Part shown: positions 1 to 10,985 of the stretch, in pieces
Position numbering within the stretch: position 1 is the stretch's first letter
Layout: each line of letters opens with the position of its first letter
Assembly: GCF_023278565.1 (NCBI RefSeq)
Contig: NC_064678.1
Span: forward strand, 5,766,001-5,830,000
Direction: 5' to 3'
From: Colletotrichum lupini
Taxonomy: Eukaryota; Ascomycota; Sordariomycetes; Glomerellales; Glomerellaceae
Length of the DNA: 64,000 bases
The notes under the pieces: generated by a model
Told to the model about the DNA's origin: nothing
Seen by the model: the letters and a program-made list of their open reading frames with translations, nothing else
Database searches by the model: none
Translations under genes and position numbers: made by a program

Positions 1-182
1 AACATGGCATTTCGTGACCCTTGACCGTTCCCACGCCTATGCCTTTAAACCTTTGATTCGAGTTTTCGACGCGCCTGCTGATGATATTTGTCCGCCCTGT
101 GGCAGTGATGCCCGTGCAAGTTGTGGCTTAAGTACATCTTGTCAACCGTTCAACCGAGCATTCGTCGTATTGGTGTTGTCGT

Positions 183-1067
183 TTAGCAGGTGACGTCCTG
201 AGTGGCCTTGGAGTTCATAAGAAGGGCAACAATCAAACCGTAAAGACCTAGAGACAGTCATGTCAGTAAAGAGCGCGTTACAAGCGGGGTTGATGTAGCG
301 TACCCAAGACTTCGGCGAAAATGAGAATAAGAATCATGCCGACGAAGAGACGGGGCTGTTGAGCAGTTCCACGGACACCAGCATCACCGACGATACCAAT
401 GGCGAAACCAGCAGCAAGACCAGCAAGACCGACAGAGAGACCAGCACCAAACTGGATGAAACCAGTGTAGAGGGCCATCTGCTGCTGAAGGCCGTCGGAG
501 ATAAGCACGGAAACGACGAGACCGTAAATAGCAATGATACCAGCCATAATGACGGGAACAATGTCTATATGATGATTAGCAAATGTCGATGCAGCTAGAC
601 CATGCATGTATGGCCGTCGATTGTGGATGCTGGTTCGTACTCTTGACGATCAGGTCAGGGCGGAGGACACCCATAGCCGAGATACCGACACCGGACTTTG
701 CGGTACCGTAGGAGGCACCCAGGCAGGTGAAGACAATGGCGACGGTGCAACCCATGGCTCCGAAGAAGGGCTAGAGCGAGTTAGCGATGTCGTAGACGCG
801 ATATCGAACGATGCCCAAATGGCTCATCCCAGGTAGGAAGGGGGCGACGTCATGGATCGATGACTCGGTAGGCACAGGGAGGACGAACCGCATAGACGGG
901 GCTGTGACATTATCGCGTTAGCAGACGAGCTTCAGAAACGTAGTACAAAGCTGTTCGCGCAAGTTGGGCATCGAAAATGATGGAGTTGGGAGCTTCGATT
1001 GATGGATAGGAGCTCGTCAACGGGGGCAAACAAGCATGTTGTTGACGTACCAAAGCTCGGAAGGCAT
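183..1067 (-). CDS. vma3: V-type ATPase proteolipid subunit c (16 kDa), five exons
   Basis: Membrane-embedded rotor subunit of the vacuolar H+-ATPase; it carries the proton-binding carboxylate and acidifies vacuoles and endosomes. Exons on the minus strand: 1051-1067, 889-901, 641-770, 304-564 and 183-247. All introns are GT-AG and all phases agree, giving 161 residues, the normal family length. Four hydrophobic helices are visible. The N-terminus reads MPSELCPVYA, the second hairpin contains [20 protein letters not shown], and the fourth helix holds the expected acidic residue in [18 protein letters not shown]. The end reads TQDVTC. The start lies in a 17-nt first exon and is followed by a 13-nt exon; without these the conserved ELCPVYAPFFGA start cannot be built. 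It is divergent from the Snu13 gene, with about 0.5 kb between. Identity is very secure; the microexons rest on conservation and splice signals. Confidence 0.95.
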
Positions 1068-1568
1068 TTTGGCGGTTTATGTGGATTTTGACTGGCTAAA
1101 AAAGTCGAAGAAGACGTCGAGACGAGTCGAAGTTGAAGGAAATGCGGCGGCAGCTGGGCTGGGGACGATTGCGGTGATGATTGTTGGGGCGGGCGATGTT
1201 CGATGCTGCGTCGGCGACTACTCGAGATGAGGTGTGCTTGTTAAGATCTCGTTTCCAGGTTGGCCTTCTGGTTGGTTGCAAGGTTTTGCGGCGCGTTCAC
1301 AGCTCCGTGCCCTTACGTAATACAAGGAGGAGGCGGTGCCCGGAGACCGGCTAAATGTGGTCTCCGAGGTGGCTGGCTTAGAGCTGCAGGAGCCAGGCCC
1401 CACTTTCCAACGGAATCTACCGTCGAAATTTGGGGAAGTGGGATATTTTTTTTTTCATCGGCTTGAGTTTGAACACTTTGGATCTTCACGTTCACCACCG
1501 TACTTTCACCGATCTTTTATCTCACCATCAGGGCGAGCCAACGCAAGGAACCCTGCACCATAACATCG
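1068..1568. promoter_or_regulatory. Divergent intergenic region between V-ATPase c and Snu13 genes
   Basis: No gene is seen here. The stretch separates two divergently transcribed housekeeping genes and must hold both promoters and 5' leaders. I see no convincing individual factor site. Confidence 0.5.
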
Positions 1569-1624
1569 GTAAGTTCTTGATACCTCCCAATTGCCAATTG
1601 CAAATAGCTGATTGTCTCCTGCAG
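1569..1624 (+). other. Likely 5'-UTR intron of the Snu13 gene
   Basis: A strong donor (GTAAGT at 1569) is followed by a pyrimidine-rich stretch and an acceptor (CTGCAG ending at 1624), 29 bases before the Snu13 ATG. The 56-bp length matches other introns in this window. It does not affect the protein. Inference from splice signals only. Confidence 0.55.
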
Positions 1625-1653
1625 ACATCACTCGACACCTTACATCCTCAACA

Positions 1654-2080
1654 ATGTCTGAATCCGCTGCCTGGCCCCTTGCCGACGATGCTCTTCAGCA
1701 AGAGCTCCTGGACATGGTCCAGCAGTGCCAGCACTACCGCCAGCTGAAGAAGGGCGCCAACGAGGCTACCAAGACCCTCAACCGTGGTGTCTCTGAGCTC
1801 ATCATTCTCGGTATGGCCACCCCGACTGTTGTTGACGAAACAATGCTAACTTTGCCGACCAGCTGCGGACACCAACCCTCTCTCGATCGTTCTCCACCTT
1901 CCCCTCCTTTCTGAGGACAAGAACGTCCCCTACGTTTACGTTAAGTCCAAGACCGCTCTTGGCCGTGCCTGCGGTGTCTCCCGCGCCGTTATTGCTTGCA
2001 GCATCACCTCCAACGAAGGCTCTGAGCTCGCCGGCCCCATCCGCGCCCTCAAGGACAAGATCGAGAGACTCGCCATCTAA
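1654..2080 (+). CDS. SNU13: U4/U6.U5 tri-snRNP and box C/D snoRNP protein Snu13 (15.5K, L7Ae family)
   Basis: RNA-binding protein of the L7Ae/L30e/S12e family. It binds kink-turns in U4 snRNA and box C/D snoRNAs, serving both pre-mRNA splicing and rRNA 2'-O-methylation. Exons 1654-1810 and 1863-2080 give 124 residues, matching the ~125 of yeast and human orthologues. Family hallmarks are visible: LRQLKKG-type helix (here [18 protein letters not shown], the RNA-contact segment near residues 29-46), [15 protein letters not shown], and [10 protein letters not shown]. The intron donor GTATGG follows ...LIIL and the acceptor restores AADTNPL. The ATG context is ACAATGT, and no upstream in-frame start extends conserved sequence. 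Very secure. Confidence 0.96.
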
Positions 2081-2937
2081 GATACCCCCGACGTAGGATA
2101 ATGGGCAGTGTATTATGATAAATCTTGGGAAATGCTGAAAAATGGTTTGGAATGGAAAAGTCTGAATTGTTGATAGGCGTCGACTAGCCATTCTCGGGTC
2201 CTATTCTCTCCGTGGTATCTGCTACAGTGACGGAACGCAAGGTAACTGGCTGCGAAAACAGCTATGTGAATGCGCCTGTCTGTAAGTGGACTCCTGCGAG
2301 TTGGTGTGGTCCAGAAAACTGTCAATTGATGATTGTCGAAAACTCAAACTCCTAAATATGCAATGGCCACAATTTGTGCATTTAGCGGTGCTTGACTCGG
2401 GACGAGCCAGTGGGGGAACCTGCCATCTACAATGGAATAACAACTCTACCTGAAGAGCAAGTAAGGCGGTTTCTTACTTTGACTACCCACGCTACCTTGC
2501 TTGCTTGCCTTATCTTCGACGATTGGATTGTCGGTGAAGACGCGAAAACGAATGCAGACCTGGCGTCTAATAGCAGACTGAACCACTCATCGGGCCGGTG
2601 TCTTAGGCGTGACCTGCGCTTGCTGTCTCAGCGACTCGCACCTGGCCCAGCAGATGCACACTGACGTTACACCGCGGCCCACCACCCATGTCATAGCTAC
2701 ATGCACGATTTTTGGCCCGCCATCATCAGCAGTTCGTGTCGCGCACAACGTCCCATCCTTCTCTGCATCCTCTTTCCACGCCGCCAATGTTGTCATTGCG
2801 GCCCAGCATAACTAATAATTCTTTCGTGCATTCTTGGGTGAATCTTTTGGCCTGTCTCCTCTCCTCATAGAATCTCCATTTCTTCTCGCGCATTACGTTA
2901 ATTCCGAATCGCATTCCGGACCGCGCTGAATCGCAAG
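2081..2937. other. Intergenic region, Snu13 to Sac phosphatase
   Basis: About 0.86 kb holding the Snu13 3' end and the promoter of the downstream phosphatase gene. Short open frames here have no recognisable protein features. Nothing else seen. Confidence 0.5.
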
Positions 2938-5935
2938 ATGCCCGGTATCGCTCGCAAGATCATCATCTGCGCCGCGGTCGACGGCCTTATCATACAACCA
3001 TTTGTGACCAAAGGACAGCGCCCTGCGCAGCCGGTCAGGATCAAATATGGCGACGCATCAATAAGTTCTGCTCCGCGAGAGCAAATTCCCGACCTTTCTC
3101 AGCCAAATTCTTCCTTCGAGGCCTTCGGCGTTATAGGTGCGGCACCCGAGCTTCTAGCTGCACTCCATAATTGTTGTAGCTTTGGTGTTAATTCTCGGGA
3201 AATGCAGGTTTGATCACAGTTTCCCGTCTCAGCTATCTTATCACGATCACTCGGCGCCAGCAAGTGGCGCAAATCTGCGGTTTTCCGATCTATGTCGTCA
3301 CCGAAGTCGCAATTACCCCGTGCGCATCGCAACAAGAAGCTGGAGAAGCTATCGCCAAGACAGTCCTAGAGCTTCAAGATCGCACCACAGACAAGGACGC
3401 CAACGATAGCGACAGCGATGACTATATCGAGCTCCCAGCAAGCGGGGATGAAGTCGAAGACCCTGCGCAAGAAGCTAAAGCCGACAGCGACAAGGATCTC
3501 GAGACTGTAAAGAGTACTGTAGCGAAAGATGTTATCGGAAGGAGAGGAAGCTACGGGAGGTTCGCGCAGACCTGGTTCAGCAAGAGCGGATGGACGCAGG
3601 ATCAGAAGAGATCAGCAGGCTGGAGCGGAGCCGCGCACCAAGTACGACGGTCCGTTGACCACAGTCCAGTCAAGAATGCTCCTCCGCGGCCATCTGTTGA
3701 CGAGGTTAACGAACCAACAACGGCATCCACACTTCTGCCGAAGCTTCTGCGGATGACCCAGATCTTTTACGGCTCATCTAGAAGCTTCTTCTTTTCTTAC
3801 GACTTCGATATCACGCGGCGTTGGTCGAGTCGTTCCCATGCTCAATCCGATGAGATACCTCTTCATGAGCGCGTGGACCCGATGTTCTTCTGGAACAAGA
3901 ACACATTAAAGCCATTTACGGAGGCTGGAGAGGATGCTTTGTTGCTTCCGCTCATGCAGGGCTTCTTTTCTCAGAAGAGCTTCGTAGTAGATAGCAGCCC
4001 TCCTCAACACGACGAAGGTCTCGGGGATTCCGTGGAGCTATCGACCATGAGACAGCCCGAAGCTGAACCATCTTCACCCTCACCGGAAGCAGTCCGTGAC
4101 TCGATTGATCTGCGCTCTACCGAAAAGAAGTTTTTGTTGACAATAATCTCGCGGCGTTCGACACAGAGGGCTGGTCTCAGATACTTGAGACGAGGCATCG
4201 ATGAGCAGGGTTATGTTGCCAATGCGGTTGAAACTGAGCAGATTCTTTCGAGCACTTCCTGGGACAAGCCTTCAAAGATTTACTCTTTTCTTCAAATCCG
4301 GGGCAGCATTCCGCTATTCTTCACACAGTCGCCGGTCTCTCTCAAACCTGCGCCAGTCATTCAGCACTCGCCCGAAGCCAACTATACTGCGACGAAAAAG
4401 CACCTGGAGCGGCTGAAGTCAGAATATGGGCTTTTGCAGATTGTCAATCTCGTTGAGAAACATGGCGTAGAAGCAACTGTCGGCAATCAGTATGAAAAGA
4501 CAGTGCAGCGGTTGAACGAGGAAGAATCGAAAGACCAAGATGACACCGTCGGTTTTGAATGGTTTGATTTCCATTCAGCTTGCAAGGGAATGAAGTTTGA
4601 GAACGTCAGCCAGCTCCTCGATACTCTCCGCGACAAATTGGAAGGTTTCGGAAGCACCGTGGAAGAGGCTGGTCAAATCACTGCAATACAACATGGCGTC
4701 TTGCGCACAAACTGTATGGACTGCCTCGACAGGACAAACGTGTGCCAGAGCTCGTTTGGAAAATTCATGCTCGAGTCTCAGTTGAAAGCTGAAGGCTATG
4801 ATCTTGCCGCTCAAGTCGACCAGCAAACGCAGTGGTTCAACACGCTCTGGGCAGACAATGGTGATGCTGTGTCGAAGCAGTATGCATCTACTGCGGCCAT
4901 GAAGGGTGACTACACAAGAACGAAGAAGAGGAACCTTGGCGGCACATTGAATGATCTTGGCCTTTCGTTGACCCGGTACTACAATGGGTAAGATGTTTTG
5001 GTCTTAAAACTTTTTTTCTGTCATATACTCTTGCTAACCCCAAACCTAGAATGGTCAACGACTACTTCAGTCAAGCTGCCATCGATTTCCTTCTGGGCAA
5101 CGTGAACTCCATGGTCTTCCAAGAGTTCGAAGCTGAGATGATGACAAAAGACCCTGCTGTCTCGATGCTGAAAATGAGGGAGCAGGCTATCGAGCTTTCT
5201 CAAAGGCGCGTCATTTCTGATGAAAACGAAGAGTTCATGGGTGGTTGGGTCCTCTTCAGCCCGCATCAGTCCGACTCCTTGCGGGCCATGCCCTTTGAGG
5301 AGGTGGTACTACTTCTAACGGATGCTGCGTTATATCTCTGCCGATTTGACTGGAACATGGACAAGGTCTCTTCGTTTGAGCGGATTGATCTAGCCCACGT
5401 TGTCGGTATCAAGTTTGGGACATACATCATCTCGACAGTCTCTCCCGGGCAGACGGACGAGATGAAGAATGTTGGCTTCGTTGTATCGTACCAACCAGGC
5501 AAGAACGACGTTACGAGGACGAATACCAGGACCTTTTCGAACCTGGGCATTGCAAAGACCAAGACGGATGCGGCCCCTTCGGAGCAACAGCAGCAGAAGC
5601 AACAACAGCAACAGCCTCAGTCTGCCTTGAGCAGCTTGCTGGGTGGTGGGCGCCCCAAGGCGCCGCCAGTGCGCAAGCTCGCTTTCAAGGCCCCGTACTC
5701 TCAGTCATCCGCCGCCGTGACGGGCGAAGAACCCAAGCTCAGCGAGATCCAGCAGGTTGTCAGCATTTGCGCAGACATTGAGCGGCTGGCGTTCCTGAGT
5801 CAGCCTGGCAAGGAGAAGCCGGGCACCGAGAGCATAATCGAGAAGGGCGAAATCATTTCGCTAGAGGAGGCGAGGCAAAGCACTGGGCTGCTGGACCACA
5901 TCAGCTACTCTCTGAAGAGGCTCGTCTGGGCATGA
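2938..5935 (+). CDS. Sac-domain phosphoinositide phosphatase with hSac2 region (INPP5F/Sac2-like)
   Basis: Predicted to remove phosphate from phosphatidylinositol phosphates (PI4P in characterised Sac2-type enzymes) on endosomal or Golgi membranes. Exons 2938-3136, 3208-4987 and 5050-5935, with 71-bp and 62-bp introns in consistent phase, give 954 residues. The Sac domain spans roughly residues 60-640. It includes the GVIGLI.VS..YLITIT strand and the catalytic P-loop CMDCLDRT (a CX5RT motif) at about residue 569, followed by NVCQ. The C-terminal part (LLTDAALYLCRFDW..D) matches the hSac2 type of C-terminus and is absent from yeast Sac1. There are no terminal TM helices, unlike Sac1. A glutamine-rich linker lies near residue 838. 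The start MPGIARKIIICAAVDGLIIQP fits the N-terminal strand. Convergent with the Bmt6-like gene, 75 bp apart. Family is secure; substrate is inferred. Confidence 0.88.
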
Positions 5936-6010
5936 AGTGGCTTTTTCTGGCACACACACGCGCGCACACATACACTATTGTTGCTTTTCTGGCGTTGTTT
6001 GTTCTTTGCT

Positions 6011-7372
6011 TTAGGGTTTCGTTGCGCGATACAGGTGCATTTGGTAGCGCATATTTTCCAGAGGGATTGGGTAGTTTAGAGACTCGGCGAGGCGGAACCA
6101 GACGGAGTCATTGGACTCGACCTTTTCCCACCGACAGCCCGGGAACACGCCGTCCTTTTGGGGCTTGTTGACGAGAGTGTGGTCCATGAGCCACTGCATG
6201 GGGTACTTTTTCGACTCCTTGCCGACGGCTGCCTCGGAGTAGCTCCCGGGGCTGTCGACGACGAGGAGCAGGGAGCCGAGGGGCACGGTGGCGGTCAGGT
6301 TTAGGAGGAAAGCGGTGGTCTTGCCGATTCCCGCGGCAGTGTAGAGCTCGTTGAGGGTAAATAGTAATGTGATGAGTAATGCCTCTTTGCCTATCGTTTG
6401 AGAGAGCTGGTCCCGTGACATCGCGAGGGCGTCGAGGTGCGAGAAGGAGGAGGAGAGCCGCGCCGCGGGGTCCACGAGGGCTGCGGCGGTGGCTTGGGCC
6501 TCGTTTGCGTACCGCGAGGCCGGGGGCGGGACCGTGAGTGCGGCGTGGAGCTTGGAGACTACGGGGGCCCAGGGGGCGGCGTCGAGGCAGGTGATTGTGC
6601 CTTTTAGGTAGGCTGGCTGCTGGGAGAGGTAGGCTGCTAGGGCAGCTAGTTCTGCGGCGCCGCCGCCGATGGAGAGGATCTTGATTTCCTTTTTGATTTG
6701 TGTCGTCGTCTTGGGGGTGACTGTGGTGTCGGCCTCGGTTGGTTCCGAGGCGGGTGGTGGAGGGGTGACGGCATCGTCCTCCGCTGCGGGAGGAACTTCC
6801 TGATCGTCGGTGGAGGGAGGGGAGGAGGAGTTCTGATCCCGGGGCGCATCACCCGTCCTGTCCTCGACGATCAACTTTTGAAGGCCCTCGGCTGCTTCAG
6901 CTACCTCAGCGCCAGCCTCGTCTTCAGCCTTCTTGACCTGAACCTCCAGCCCCTCAAGGTGCTCCGCGATACCCAGCAGGACGACAGCGTACGCCAGAGC
7001 GCGGGTGGGACTCCACCTCGCAGCATACGCATCCAAGCTCTCGGGTTTCGCAGAAGTGAAGGCGGCGTCAAAGTCGCGGGCGTAGAGCGCGGCCTTGACT
7101 TCTTGCAGGATCGTGGCCAAGGCGGGCGAGGCGAGGACGGGTTGGAAGGCGGAGGCGAAGGAGGAGAGGAGGCGTTGCTGGTGGACGAGGGGGAGGGCGT
7201 CGACTGCGTTTGCGTTGTCTGCAGAAGACGACGATGCCTGGCCTTGAGATTCCGGTTGAGCTTTGGGCTTGGCTTTTTGTTGCTTTGCTGGCTTGCCCGT
7301 GGTCTTTTTGGAGTTTGCGGCGTTGTGGGATGTGTCGCGGATGTTGTGCTCGACCTTCATTTTTTTACCCAT
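6011..7372 (-). CDS. BMT6: 25S rRNA (uridine-N3)-methyltransferase, Bmt6-like
   Basis: SAM-dependent nucleolar methyltransferase of the Bmt6 type, which in yeast makes m3U2843 in 25S rRNA. Single exon, 453 residues. The N-terminus is Lys/Ala/Gln-rich (MGKKMKVEHNIRDTSHNAAN), consistent with nucleolar targeting. A low-complexity acidic/Pro insert separates an N-terminal helical part (QQRLLSSFASAFQPVL..) from the Rossmann-fold methyltransferase. The SAM-binding glycine loop is ILSIGGGAAELAALAAYL near residue 230. Downstream blocks include LFTLNELY and LLVVDSPGSYSEAAVG, ending NYPIPLENMRYQMHLYRA, as in the family. The start ATG at 7372 is the first Met of the conserved part. The gene ends 75 bp from the convergent phosphatase gene. 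Family assignment is confident; exact target base is by homology only. Confidence 0.85.
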   Translation of the reverse strand: MGKKMKVEHNIRDTSHNAANSKKTTGKPAKQQKAKPKAQPESQGQASSSSADNANAVDALPLVHQQRLLSSFASAFQPVLASPALATILQEVKAALYARDFDAAFTSAKPESLDAYAARWSPTRALAYAVVLLGIAEHLEGLEVQVKKAEDEAGAEVAEAAEGLQKLIVEDRTGDAPRDQNSSSPPSTDDQEVPPAAEDDAVTPPPPASEPTEADTTVTPKTTTQIKKEIKILSIGGGAAELAALAAYLSQQPAYLKGTITCLDAAPWAPVVSKLHAALTVPPPASRYANEAQATAAALVDPAARLSSSFSHLDALAMSRDQLSQTIGKEALLITLLFTLNELYTAAGIGKTTAFLLNLTATVPLGSLLLVVDSPGSYSEAAVGKESKKYPMQWLMDHTLVNKPQKDGVFPGCRWEKVESNDSVWFRLAESLNYPIPLENMRYQMHLYRATKP

Positions 7373-7463
7373 GGTTGCAGAGGAAGTGAAAGTCTTGTCG
7401 ACTTTCTTGAACTGGCGTATACGTTTGTGAGGCTATGGAAGTTGTGAAGTCAAGATTTTTGTA

Positions 7464-7502
7464 ATGGAGGGGTAAAAATGGAGGGGTAAAAATGGAGGGG
7501 TA
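7464..7502. repeat. 14-bp tandem repeat, nearly three copies
   Basis: The unit ATGGAGGGGTAAAA is repeated head-to-tail two full times plus a partial third copy, about 90 bp upstream of the Bmt6-like ATG. Seen directly in the sequence; no function is claimed. Confidence 0.85.
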
Positions 7503-9391
7503 GTTGTGATGAAGAAAAAATTGAGTTGAGGGCGAACTTTGGGATACTGGCTTCCGAGTGACAGCTGCAGCTCACTGTGTTCTCTTCTACTATTCAGAAG
7601 CACAAGATCAGATTGTCACGATACAGCTGTTCAGTCTCACGTTGATCTGATATCTCCAAATCGTTCACTTGCGGTCGTTGACGTTGGGTGAGGCGAAAAC
7701 TCAATCGGGCAGGATCCACACCGCCCGCTTTGAGGTTAGTGCACACTGAGCGACCTCATATGAGCCGTTCACTTGGATGTGAAGCTCATGATGAGATCTC
7801 ACAACACCCATGAGACATTGCTCATGTAGTTGCTCCATGAGAACAAAACCTATTACGAGTAAGAAAGCTCGTTAACGCTGAGTAAAGATCAGCCTCACTA
7901 TCTCAGATGCACCGCCAAGAGCAAGCTCGAACTCATTGCGCCGCCCGAACCCATACGTCTGCCAAAGCTTGGTCAGCGAAAGGAACACAAGGCCCGATTA
8001 GCCACGGCCAGTGTCCGAAGTTGCACCGTTGAGGCTAAACTCGTTTCACTCAAAATAAGGCAAAGCATGGCTCTCGAAATCTCGATAATTTCGAACCCGA
8101 AACCACAGAATTTTCCGCACCTTCTCCCGCTCAATCTCGACCAACAACGGCGTGGACGGATACACGCTGCGTGAAGCGGCGGATATGCGGGTGGAGAGGC
8201 TTGATGTCATCCGCAGGGAAGAAGGGAGCTTGGGCCTGCGGCCGCCTTGATTTGCGCGGATAAATACGAAACTGGCCGGATCCCAGACGGATGGCCCGTG
8301 CTCACCGGCTCCGGAGGGGTGGCACATCGCCTAGAAGAGTGTGAGTAGGTCTACCGTCTCGTACGGCGTAGAGAAAAGCATTGAGGCGCCGAACAAAGTA
8401 GATCGTGGTGTTGAGTGTCTGCGGCATACATTCAACCGGCACCGAGTACCGCGTTCTGAGACGTACCAAGGGGTCGAGAAAACGTGAAAACTCGGTCGAG
8501 TTATCGACGTTTGGTCGCATATTCACATCAGGCAACCCAGCCCACCTGGGCATCTTCTATTGAGTGCGTCTTGACGTACTCTGCGGGATTCTACCGCGCT
8601 GACCGTAGAACGCCCGCGCTGGCCTGTCCTAACCTTGACATTATCAACGGATGTTGCGCATCTCGATGCAAGACGGCGCCCGCCCGTAGAGGGGCCGGAG
8701 GGGCTGCATTCTGATGCTGCTGCGTCTACAGGCAGAAGAAGGCCGCAGCCTGCGAGTCGGCCCTGCGACCGAACGGTGAAATAGAAAAAAAATTGATAGG
8801 GGACACGAAGAGTGTCATCATGCATTCAGGGTCCACTGACATGACTGGATCTGATGCTCAGCAAAAGAAGGGAAGCCAGGCGATGCCAGGGTGGTCCAGG
8901 TGGTATCGGAGGGCCAGAGCTTATCCGCGTCGCCGGCTTGAAACAACGCGAGCGAGAGAACTGGAGGCGACGGAGGCGTAGTAGGGATATTTTCGGCGCT
9001 TGGCTCTCTCTGGGCCATCTGCTTGGACGAGGCTTTAAAGTCCGGCACGCGCTGGGCCTATGGCCGACGGCGACGCAGCATCGTGAGTGAATAAAATAGC
9101 GCGAGGCTACTGGCCGGAAAGACTGGAGAAGCGATAGGGTGGGCCGGAGATACCCAAAAGATGCAGCCATCTCCACGGATTAGTCAAGATCCTCCAAGGC
9201 GAGCCGATGTTGCCAGGTCGTGGCAGATACCGAAAGGGACCCAGGTGAATCGTTGTGCTATGTGGGCATTATGACGACAGACTGTCTCCATGATCCATAG
9301 ATATTGTTGTTCGCACGAGTCAATACAGGCAACGAGCGAGCTTCTGGAAGGAATCGAGAGTCAGTTCATGGGGGTGAGATACGTCACAGCC

Positions 9392-9411
9392 AAAAAAAAA
9401 AAAAAAAAAAA
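9392..9411. repeat. A20 homopolymer
   Basis: Uninterrupted run of 20 A residues in non-coding sequence. The exact length is uncertain because homopolymers are error-prone in sequencing. Confidence 0.8.
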
Positions 9412-10131
9412 TTGTGATACAGTTGATATGGCCTTTGGGTGCTGAGTGAGGGTGTTCCCATGGCGGTGGACTTGCTACTGGTGCAGTGTGCAGATGTGGT
9501 TGAACCTGGTGCGCCGAGTGCGGTATGATTCGTCGAGATGGGATAGCCCGGACACCGAGGTCGGGACGCGGCAGAGAGGGAATCGCAAGTCGAAGGTCGG
9601 ACATTTTTGCCTCACAGGGGTTGCCGGGTGAATTGGAATACCTATGGTAGTAGTACATGGAAGCACGTCGACCACGGACGGGTAATAATGAGAGTGAAGA
9701 GTGCGGTCTACGATTGAGCCGACAAAGCCCACCAATACAAGGGCGAGAAAGATGAGTGGCTAGACGATAGGAGGGGCAAAAAAAAGCCAGAAGAGGCCAA
9801 GAAGAGGTGGCAGCAGATGGGACAAGTCGACACCAGTCAGTCAGCCCACAGCTTTTTTTTGCCGGACGACGAGGTTGTTGAGACTTGAGACGAGCTGAAG
9901 GCGCTGTGTACCGTTCCCAAGGCCGAAAACTGGAGATGCGACAAAAATGGAAGAGATGCGGGACACGTTGGAAAAACCCCCACTCCATGTGATTGTGAAG
10001 ATGGATGATGGATGATGATGATGATGGATGGTGATGGGCGAGGGGGGAAGACACCGAAAAGTGACATGAGTGACTTTTACTTAACCAACCTAAGGCATGT
10101 AGCGAGTGAAGTATCTCTTGCCGTTCCATGT

Positions 10132-10830
10132 TCGAGGTATCGTGGCAGCTGAGGGCTGAGGTAAGGTAGGTACTGAGATGAGGTTGAGTCCGGGCATCCC
10201 GCCAAAAAAAAAAAAAAAAAGCTCTCAGTAAGGCCAAGCTACCTTGGCTGAGGTACCTTACCTTAGGTACTGTACAGACAGAGCTCCAAGCGAGCCAATG
10301 TACCTCTTCCGCGCTGGCAAGGGGAGTGGCTACCTACAGATACCAAAAGTAAGTAGTGCTTCCTTACCTCAGCTATTTGGAAATGCGAGGTATCTCCAAG
10401 TATCGTAGCCTTTGTGGAATTCCAAGGTATCCAAGAAAATGGAAGTGCAAGATGGACATATCACATCAGAGGAATCCAATTCACCTCTGTGCCTGGAGTG
10501 GGCAGCAACGAATCCCCCGGCAACAAGCATCCCACCGTGTGGTGACCTCCTCTTCCCAGTGGCTTGTCTCGTCTGGTGTCGTGTTGTTCCCTTCTTGAGA
10601 GAATCCGGCCGCGGCGTCAGTGGTCTGTGCCTGGTCCCCCTTCTGCCCCTCCACCCCTCCACCCCTCCATGTGCCCCCCCCTCTGGTCCTTGTCCACGCC
10701 CACGTCAGGTCCCCACCGGATGCTCAATAATTACCTTCCTGGCCGACATACGCAGTGACGGGACTGCTGAGGTACGCTCTGAGGCAAAAGGTTGCTGCTG
10801 TTTTGTGTCGGAATACCTGAGGTACATTAC
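10132..10830. promoter_or_regulatory. Cluster of GAGGTA / TACCTCA-type motifs upstream of transketolase
   Basis: Repeated copies of a short motif around (CT)GAGGTA(C), in both orientations, occur between 10.13 and 10.83 kb. Examples are GCTGAGGTAAGGTAGGTAC near 10155, GCTGAGGTACCTTACC near 10248, TTACCTCAGC near 10364, GCTGAGGTACGC near 10767 and CCTGAGGTACAT near 10817. The spacing is irregular. The motif could be a factor-binding site for the strongly expressed transketolase gene or a general sequence preference of this genome. Seen in sequence; function is inference. Confidence 0.35.
10204..10220. repeat. A17 homopolymer
   Basis: Uninterrupted run of 17 A residues about 0.8 kb upstream of the transketolase start. 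Length subject to sequencing error. Confidence 0.8.
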
Positions 10831-10831
10831 C

Positions 10832-10940
10832 GCCTCCTCTCCCACTCCTTCCCGTTCCTCTACTTTTGTTCCATCCTCCTCCTCCTCCGACGTCTCCTTT
10901 AAATTTCCTCCCTCCTTCACACCACATTCTCTTCTTCCCC
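10832..10940 (+). promoter_or_regulatory. CT-rich tract in the transketolase promoter/leader
   Basis: A ~110-base almost pure pyrimidine stretch (blocks such as CCTCCTCCTCCTCC and CTCTTCTTCCCC) ends about 45 bases before the ATG. Such pyrimidine tracts are typical of strong promoters of glycolytic and other highly expressed genes in filamentous fungi and often mark the transcription start area. Confidence 0.6.
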
Positions 10941-10985
10941 TGACCGAGTTCTACATCAAAAACTCTTGGAAGAAAATCAGACATC

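Larger units (their letters stand above)
7373..10985. other. 3.6-kb gene-free region upstream of transketolase
   Basis: Between divergent Bmt6-like and transketolase genes. Several open frames of 60-300 codons occur (for example minus strand 8046-8825 and 9320-10237) but show no recognisable protein features; the largest spans poly-A runs and looks random. The region holds a short tandem repeat (7464-7502), two A-runs, a cluster of CTGAGGTA-like motifs and a CT-rich tract before the transketolase start, each listed separately. Confidence 0.5.

Noticed and set aside
6698..7447. 249-codon plus-strand frame over the Bmt6-like gene.
   Set aside because: Gly/Arg/Leu low-complexity antisense product of the low-complexity N-terminal half of the methyltransferase gene.
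8046..8825. Three overlapping minus-strand frames upstream of transketolase.
   Set aside because: No recognisable motif, and no splice solution joining them that gives a protein-like sequence; could be chance.
9320..10237. 305-codon minus-strand frame.
   Set aside because: It crosses both A-runs (giving F-runs in translation), has no ordered domain, and shows no splice or family support.
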